Of a stretch of 58,349 nucleotides of DNA, positions 52,798 to 58,349 are shown one piece after another. Within the stretch, counting starts at the first letter, position 1; the number at the start of each line of letters is the position of its first letter. The stretch is from assembly GCF_000330505.1 (NCBI RefSeq), contig NW_004191636.1:43377-101725 (forward strand), written 5' to 3'. The translations under genes and the position numbers were made by a program. The notes under the pieces are model-generated. The model saw nothing but the letters and a program-made list of their open reading frames with translations. It had not been told where the DNA came from and searched no databases. This DNA comes from Entamoeba invadens IP1 (taxonomy: Eukaryota; Evosea; Mastigamoebida; Endamoebidae).

Positions 52798-53315
52798 TTA
52801 TTTATTTTCAGTTGTTTCTATGAGCAACAATTTTTCGTCCTCAATTAACTTTTCATTGATATTATACTTTAGTTTTTACTAACTGTATTAAGCATTGACT
52901 TTGAGTTATTCTGAAAAGGACATTTTTATACTAAAATGCAGTTTTTTTGTATATTACATCTAATAGTTTTTACGTGGTTACTTGATAGTAATTTTTGTTA
53001 TTCCCTCAATAATTAATAGTGGAGTAATTCAGTTGATATGATCAAAAACCAATTCTATTATTTATATTTATTTTTATTATAAGATATAATATAAAAGTGA
53101 TATTTATATTATATTAATAATATATTAGATCTGATAATAAATTTAATATAACATTTTAATAACATTTTAAGACATTTAAAAAAACGCAAAAAAGAAAAAC
53201 TTCAATAAGCTAATGAAAATCAATGAAATAATAAAAATAAATTACAAATATAGAATTTGTTTACTTGCCTCTCTTTAGAGAAAAAAGTGAGTGACAACTG
53301 GAAACTCGAAAACAA
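52798..53315. other. AT-rich region between divergent genes
   Basis: About 520 bases shared as promoter region by the DENN-like gene and the proteasome gene. No clear core element was identified. Confidence 0.4.
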
Positions 53316-54188
53316 ATGGCTGGAACTGGATACGATCGTCAATTAACAATTTTCTCACCGGAGGGGAGATTGTATCAAGTCGGTTTGTCATATTTGAGAT
53401 TGTAATCACACATCACTCACCGTAAAGAGTACGCATTAAAGTCTGTCAAATGTGAGAATTTGACGACAGTGGGGATCTGTGGGGGTGACGCTGCTTGTAT
53501 CATAACACAAAAAAAGTTACCTGTTTGTTAATCCAATATAATATATATACTATATCTAATATATATATTATAGTATTAAGTATGATAAATCTATTAGTAT
53601 GTGTATAGTAACGTATAGGATAGATTGGTCGATCCAACTACAGTCACACACTTCCATCGCATATCAAAACACGTTGGATGCTGCCAAGCAGGTATATACG
53701 CTGACGGAAAGTTAATAGCACAGCGCTCGCAATATAACTCAAGCAAGTTTGAGCTGGATTACGGCTACGAGATGCCGGTGTCTTTAGTTGCGAAGAAAAC
53801 AGCAGACTTTGCACAGATGTTAACACAACACGCTTATATGCGACCGTTTGGTGTGTCTTCGATGTTCATCGGGTGGGACGAAGAGACTGATGCGCCTCAG
53901 TTATGGAGAAGCGACCCAGCGGGCAGTGTTGCTGCGTTTCGTGGGTGTGCCGCAGGTGAGAAAGAACAAGAAGCGTTCAACAATTTAGAGAAGAGGAAAG
54001 TAGCAAAGGATATGAAGACTGACGATGTGATATGTATGGCGATCGACTGTTTGCAAACAGTTACATCTTCCGAGTTCAAAGTTGGCGATGTTGAGATTTC
54101 TGTTGTCTCGAAAGAGCACACCGAGTTTCATATTCTCAATGCAAAGGATGTCGAGAAGTACTTGTTGATGGCGTCCGCAAAGGACTGA
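53316..54188 (+). CDS. PSMA6: 20S proteasome subunit alpha type 6 (alpha1), three exons
   Basis: Exons 53316-53382, 53428-53522 and 53619-54188 join to 243 residues, the normal size. Introns of 45 and 96 bases start GTTTGT and end AAG and TAG. The product begins MAGTGYDRQLTIFSPEGRL and continues YQVEYALKSV, the alpha-subunit signature, then IITQKKLPDRLVDPTTVTH as in PSMA6. Alpha subunits form the outer rings that gate the 20S core. The block LWRSDPAGSVAAFRGCAAG agrees with PSMA6 DPAG...AAG. Both splice junctions restore highly conserved residues, so the exon structure is secure and shows that AAG acceptors are used here. Confidence 0.95.
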
Positions 54189-54338
54189 GTTCATTTATTT
54201 GGTCTTTTTTATTCACTTTTTCGTCTGATGTGAAAGGGGGGTTTTGGTCGAATTTTTGAGGAATATTTTGGGTGACTTGAAGAAAACAAATTCTATACCT
54301 TTAGATTGTAAATTAAAAAAAGAACTAATAAAGATAGA

Positions 54339-56378
54339 ATGAAACAACGTCGGAAACCACGTACGTTCGAGGCCGTTTTACGACAAGATAGCATTTTCAG
54401 ATTTGTGAATGATTTGAAGTGTAAAGAGATGTTTGATCAGATGGCGAGATGTTCCATAGCATTTACAGAAGAAACAGTAAAAGCGTATTGTATGGACAAT
54501 AACAAGGAATTTGATGGTGGGACGTTTTTGAACGATATATTTAAGATGACGATTTCAAAGCGAACGATTCAACCAAAAATCCTTTTAGATGAGAACATCA
54601 CACGGACAAAACAATACCACATGGACTTACACAGAGAGTTGATTGGCGTTGAACATTCGTTTATCTTCGCGGTCGAAGAGATTGGGTATCAAATAATGAA
54701 GGAAGATATTTCAGTGTATAACCAAGACGCTTTGGCTAACAGAGCGCTCTACGTCGGTCGTGAAAGTAAACAAAGCAACACTTGCGCATGTTTTTCAGCA
54801 GATGGTACGTTTCTTCCATTTCTCTTTTGTACAACAGATCAGACACAACACATCTCAGAGAGACTGAAGGACTCTGTTTATATGAAAACAAAGGATGGAC
54901 TCTATTTTTCTAAAGAAGACTTCTGCGAGTGGTTTTTGGATGTATTAATTCCATCAATTGAAAGGAAAAAGCGTTTAAATAAGTACACTGGTAACACTTT
55001 GATTCTCATGAGCGCATTTTATGTTGAGTATTTTCAAAACAAAAAAGTACTTCAAGAAATGTTAATTAAAGAAGGAGTTCGCATATTAAGCTTCCCTATT
55101 GGATACTATGAAGAAATGTTACCAAACAACTTGGTGATGGAGGAGTTGGAAAACTTTTTAAATAAGTGCACAAGACAAGCTGGTGTCACCGACTTCATGG
55201 TGAAATTGAGTATAGAAGACATTGTGACATTTTTCATTCAAAATGCAGCAATGGTCAAAGAAGACTTTGTCAGATACATTACTGAGTACAACGAGAAGGT
55301 AGTGAAAAACGATGTGAGTGTCACGAGGATTAAAAAGTCTGAGGAGGATATACCCAATTTAGTGATGTACAACGACATACAAGACAATGTTCGACTCGAG
55401 TTGGACGAAACACGGAACCAAATGAATGATCGCAAAAATGAAGAGAGTGGTGTTGAAGCACGGCCACCGTCCTTCGATGTGATATCTGAGTGTTCTAAAA
55501 AGAAGAGTTCAAGCATTGTGTTATTACAAAAGATCAACAACGAAGCAAGTAAGTTGTGGTTTGTGTGTGATTGTATTGGGAGTGCAGATGGGGGTGGTGC
55601 TGATGTTATTGTTGGGATGACTGGTGGGTATGAAATGCTCAAAGTGTTACTGATAGTCGAGAAGAAGTTGGAGTGGATGAGCAAGTTATTAGGAGACAGT
55701 GTCATCATTGTTGAAACGTGTGATCGAGACAAAGCAATTGAAAAGTGGGTGACTGAGGCAGTATATCCCAAAGCCGAAGAAGTCTTGTCGCAGTTCAGAG
55801 AGAAGAACGTGATATTTACAATACCTGAGACGCGATATACTCTGTTCAAAAACATTGAAAGTCGAATGCTTGAGAGGAACATAGAGATATGTAAGGTGGA
55901 TAAAATCATCGAAAACGTCTTACCAACAAGTGTTTTAAAACGCCAATTGGAAGAATATTGTGTGCTTTGTGGAGGGGATATGAATGATTCCAAAAGCCTT
56001 GTTCTCGTGCTCGAGTGTATCAAAAATTTGAAACGCGATGTCATCCATTCAATGTTCCTCGATGGGTGGTCGATATGGAACGGAGTCATTGGTGATGAGT
56101 TTGATGACAAGACGTTTATTGAGTGGCTCAACAATCAGTTCTTACTCTCTAAAACGTCATTTGATGAAATAACAATTAACATAAGTAATAACAGCAATGG
56201 GATCACTACGTTTAACGTCAAATCCCTTGGAAAAGTCCAGAAGAGATTAATGAAAATGGTGTTGAACACAACACCGTTTCTGTTCTGTAAAACAATTGAT
56301 GAACAAATCAACTTTGTGACTCAGCAATATCCGGCGCTCGCTTCAATGTTCCTTCAAATAGTCTGCGAGACGTTGTAG
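54339..56378 (+). CDS. Probable domesticated pogo/jerky-type (DDE_1) transposase without catalytic acids
   Basis: This 679-residue intact frame follows the DDE_1 block order in its first half: HSFIFAVEEIG (107-116) where transposases have FNxDExG, CACFSADGTFLPFLF (149-163, the conserved SADG-LP box), WFLDVLIP (198-205), LILMSAF (221-227) where LLLDxH is expected, and FPIGYYEEMLPNN (252-264) where PxxTSHxxQPLD is expected. All three catalytic Asp positions are replaced. The second half (about 400-590) repeats a similar pattern (WFVCDCIGSADGG, WVTEAVYPKAEE, NVLPTSVLKRQLEEY), suggesting an internal duplication. The frame is intact with balanced codons and no terminal repeats were seen, which points to a host gene. 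Function is unknown; DNA binding or a structural role is inferred. Confidence 0.6.
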   Translation: MKQRRKPRTFEAVLRQDSIFRFVNDLKCKEMFDQMARCSIAFTEETVKAYCMDNNKEFDGGTFLNDIFKMTISKRTIQPKILLDENITRTKQYHMDLHRELIGVEHSFIFAVEEIGYQIMKEDISVYNQDALANRALYVGRESKQSNTCACFSADGTFLPFLFCTTDQTQHISERLKDSVYMKTKDGLYFSKEDFCEWFLDVLIPSIERKKRLNKYTGNTLILMSAFYVEYFQNKKVLQEMLIKEGVRILSFPIGYYEEMLPNNLVMEELENFLNKCTRQAGVTDFMVKLSIEDIVTFFIQNAAMVKEDFVRYITEYNEKVVKNDVSVTRIKKSEEDIPNLVMYNDIQDNVRLELDETRNQMNDRKNEESGVEARPPSFDVISECSKKKSSSIVLLQKINNEASKLWFVCDCIGSADGGGADVIVGMTGGYEMLKVLLIVEKKLEWMSKLLGDSVIIVETCDRDKAIEKWVTEAVYPKAEEVLSQFREKNVIFTIPETRYTLFKNIESRMLERNIEICKVDKIIENVLPTSVLKRQLEEYCVLCGGDMNDSKSLVLVLECIKNLKRDVIHSMFLDGWSIWNGVIGDEFDDKTFIEWLNNQFLLSKTSFDEITINISNNSNGITTFNVKSLGKVQKRLMKMVLNTTPFLFCKTIDEQINFVTQQYPALASMFLQIVCETL

Positions 56379-56489
56379 ACAACTGATAAATTAATTTATT
56401 ATTTAATGTAATTCAATTGCTCAAAAAAATTATTAAAACGTTTCTTCAAACCAAAACAAGGCAGAAACAATTAAATAGTTCTGTAAAAT

Positions 56490-58083
56490 TTATTCTACTG
56501 GAGGGAGGTTGTCTGGGTAGCTTCCTGTCTGCAAGAGACATCTGACAAGAGTCTTGGCCAAGACGTACTGGTGTTCGTTGAGACATCCTTCTTTCCCAGA
56601 GTCTGCAATTGTCCATATCTTCTGCAACTCCTTTTTGTCTGCGCCAGTCGCCATCAGCGGAGCAAAACAGTCTTTCCCAAGTGCTTTCCCAATATCATTC
56701 TTGGGAAGTTTGGCAAACTCCTTTTGATAAGAAGCCAACTCATCTTCGGAGACCTGCAGTGTATCAAGAACCTTCTCAAAGTTGGTACCAAACTCAAATG
56801 GATTGGTGTGAGTTGACAACTCGTCTTCCATTGGGAATTTCTTGAGCAAAAATGGGATCTGAGTACTCAAGGCATCATCGACTGAATTGATCAATTTAAC
56901 ATCGAGTTTTGGGAATTTGGCGAAGTCTGCGTTCTCGAGTCTCTCCTTGTATACATCAATTGGTGGGAAATCACCAGCAGCCAAATTGTACCTCCTCATG
57001 ACTATGTTGAATACTTCATTCAAATTTTTGACTAACTCTGCCTTCTTCTTGTCTTTCCCAAAAGTTGGCATTTGTTCACGTAAGTACGAAACTATATAAG
57101 CATTTGCTTTGGCAAGTCTTGCACGTTTACACAGTTCGTTAACTTTTCTGACGGTGGCTTGTTTTGGGAGTGCGTGCAAATCTCTCATCAAGTCGTCTCT
57201 TTCTTTCTCGAAGAGTGAGGTGAACATGGTGTCCTTGAATGGCTGCTCCCAGAATGAAGACACATACACACGAAGACACTCCGGAGTTTGCATCACTTTC
57301 CCAAGTGACCACATCAAAGCACCATACACTCGCATCAACTGCTGCGACTCAATCATATCCGCCTTGTTCAGCACAAGTCGCATCTTCTCAGAGTGTTTCT
57401 TAACAGCTTCAATAACAGCTTTAAATTCATCAGAAATATCCAACTTGTGGGCATCAAAGACTAAAATGATCATATCCGCTCTCTCGGCAAACCATCGAAC
57501 AACTTCTGTAAAGTCATAAGATCTTCCGATTCTCTGCTTCTCACCAGAAAGCACACCCGGGGAGTCAATGAATGTCAGATGTTCCAAAAGAGGAAGATTA
57601 CAGAACGACCCGTTGAATTTGGCCATGAAGTCATTACCAAATTTGCTGAGTGAAGTGAATGGCTTGTCTGCTTGAACACAAAGAGTGTTACCAGGTATAA
57701 TGGAAGAATTTGTCCCGTGCATTACGGCCATAAAACCGTCTGTAGTAGGTTCAGGTCCAATATTAGAGCCCGGATAGTCATAGTTCAGCAAGTAGCTATT
57801 TGTCATTGATCTAATAAGAGATGTGTTGTAGTTGATATGTAGACAGTTGTTGGTAAAGAACAAACTCAATGAAAGTAGTTTTACCAGTGGAGTACTGTCC
57901 AAGGAATAAGACCATTGGTTTTGCATCAAAGTCTGCTGGTTTCATGAGTGGTGAAATCAAGTAGTCATACTTAAAATCCGATTCCAACTTTTTGATCTTT
58001 TCATCATAAATCTTCTTGACACCATCAATGACTGAAACGTATGACGTATCGATTGTTGTTGCTTTCTTTTTCTTGCTGAACAT
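56490..58083 (-). CDS. EHD: EHD-family ATPase (EH domain-containing protein), two exons
   Basis: Exon 1 (58083-57866) and exon 2 (57810-56490) join across a 55-base intron (GTTTGT to TAG) to give 512 residues. The dynamin-like G domain has GQYSTGKTT (62-70), PGSNIGPEPTTDGF, the FIDSPGVLSGEKQR switch and LNKADMI, as in EHD proteins, which hydrolyse ATP and remodel endosomal membranes. The C-terminal EH domain (about 425-512) has a partly degenerate EF-hand (IADSGKEGCLNEHQY). A NPF motif occurs before it (THTNPFEFG). The splice junction restores TFIESMTNSYLL. The Entamoeba family is linked to endocytosis and phagocytosis. Confidence 0.95.
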
Positions 58084-58349
58084 GGTGTTTTCTTGTGAGT
58101 TTTGTAGTTCGATTTTTTTTGGTGGAGTTCGTATAGTTCATTATCAATTCTTTTTACTATTTTAATAGTATATCGTTTTTTGACGAAAATATAAAGTTCT
58201 TAAAATTGTCTCTCTGTTTTTGTGAAGTTGTTTTACTATTCAAAAACTATTGTTTTTACTTCAACAACAGAAGATTGAATTCCTTTTTAAATTGACATTT
58301 GATTGAATTATAATTATAATCCCTCTGCATTTGTTTATAAATGTCAACA
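58084..58349. other. 5' flank of the EHD gene to window edge
   Basis: A/T-rich DNA upstream of the EHD start. No core promoter element was identified and no other gene is seen. Confidence 0.4.

Noticed and set aside
54188..54195. Reverse-strand GAAC-like motif
   Set aside because: It overlaps the stop of the proteasome gene and no reverse-strand gene starts nearby.
1..58349. tRNA, rRNA, snRNA genes or a replication origin
   Set aside because: No cloverleaf, conserved rRNA segment or other known structured RNA was recognised by eye; a covariance-model scan would be needed to be sure.

Overview
The window looks like a nuclear contig from an amoebozoan parasite of the genus Entamoeba, most likely a species such as E. 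invadens. The grounds are very AT-rich intergenic DNA around compact genes; short introns that almost always open with GTTTGT and close with TAG (or AAG); GAAC-like core promoter elements; and families expanded in this genus (BspA-like leucine-rich repeats, TLDc-type proteins, DH-PH-FYVE exchange factors). There are also remnants of several DNA transposon superfamilies. The species name is an inference; no rRNA, tRNA or organelle gene was seen. One exactly 100-base run of N (27664-27763) marks a scaffold gap.

Layout. 1-7.4 kb: the 5' end of HBS1 (with a one-base frameshift), a tiny three-exon nucleoplasmin-like gene, a NUFIP1-like gene, a BspA-type LRR gene, a secretory cyclophilin, and a three-exon gene joining a C2H2 zinc finger, a self-cleaving S74/ICA domain, five membrane segments and a Cys-rich tail. 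8-22.4 kb: a type I membrane protein, MOB1, a four-exon unknown gene, a DH-PH-FYVE RhoGEF, a PP2C phosphatase with a separate 5' exon, an HspBP1/Fes1-like exchange factor, a TLDc-like protein, DUS1, and a type I membrane protein with a dead S41/CPAF-like protease domain. 22.4-33 kb: a transposon graveyard (broken pogo/jerky-like and piggyBac-like transposases), a 22-bp minisatellite beside the gap, a 310-bp duplication flanking the gap, a PAP2 lipid phosphatase and a TA-flanked MITE. 33-45.6 kb: an AVL9/DENN-like protein, a SPRY-RING E3 of RNF123/KPC1 type, a second TLDc-like protein, a GOST-type 7TM protein, a DNA2-like nuclease whose helicase half is degenerate, and an LRR protein. 45.6-47.7 kb: a complete Tc1/mariner-like transposon with 315-bp inverted repeats and a broken transposase. 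49.7-58.3 kb: a third TLDc-like protein with a myristoylation signal, a two-exon DENN-like unknown, proteasome alpha subunit PSMA6, a probable domesticated pogo-type transposase without its catalytic acids, and an EHD-family ATPase.

The genes do not form operons. Several fit signalling and membrane traffic (RhoGEF, MOB1, PP2C, DENN, EHD, GOST, PAP2) or protein quality control and ribosome rescue (HBS1, HspBP1, RNF123-like, PSMA6, cyclophilin). The items most worth following up are the zinc-finger/ICA membrane protein (a MYRF-like layout with a different DNA-binding module), the DNA2 relative with an apparently dead, truncated helicase, and the domesticated transposase. Thirteen introns were placed by hand from reading frame, splice consensus and protein-family continuity; none was tested with transcripts.
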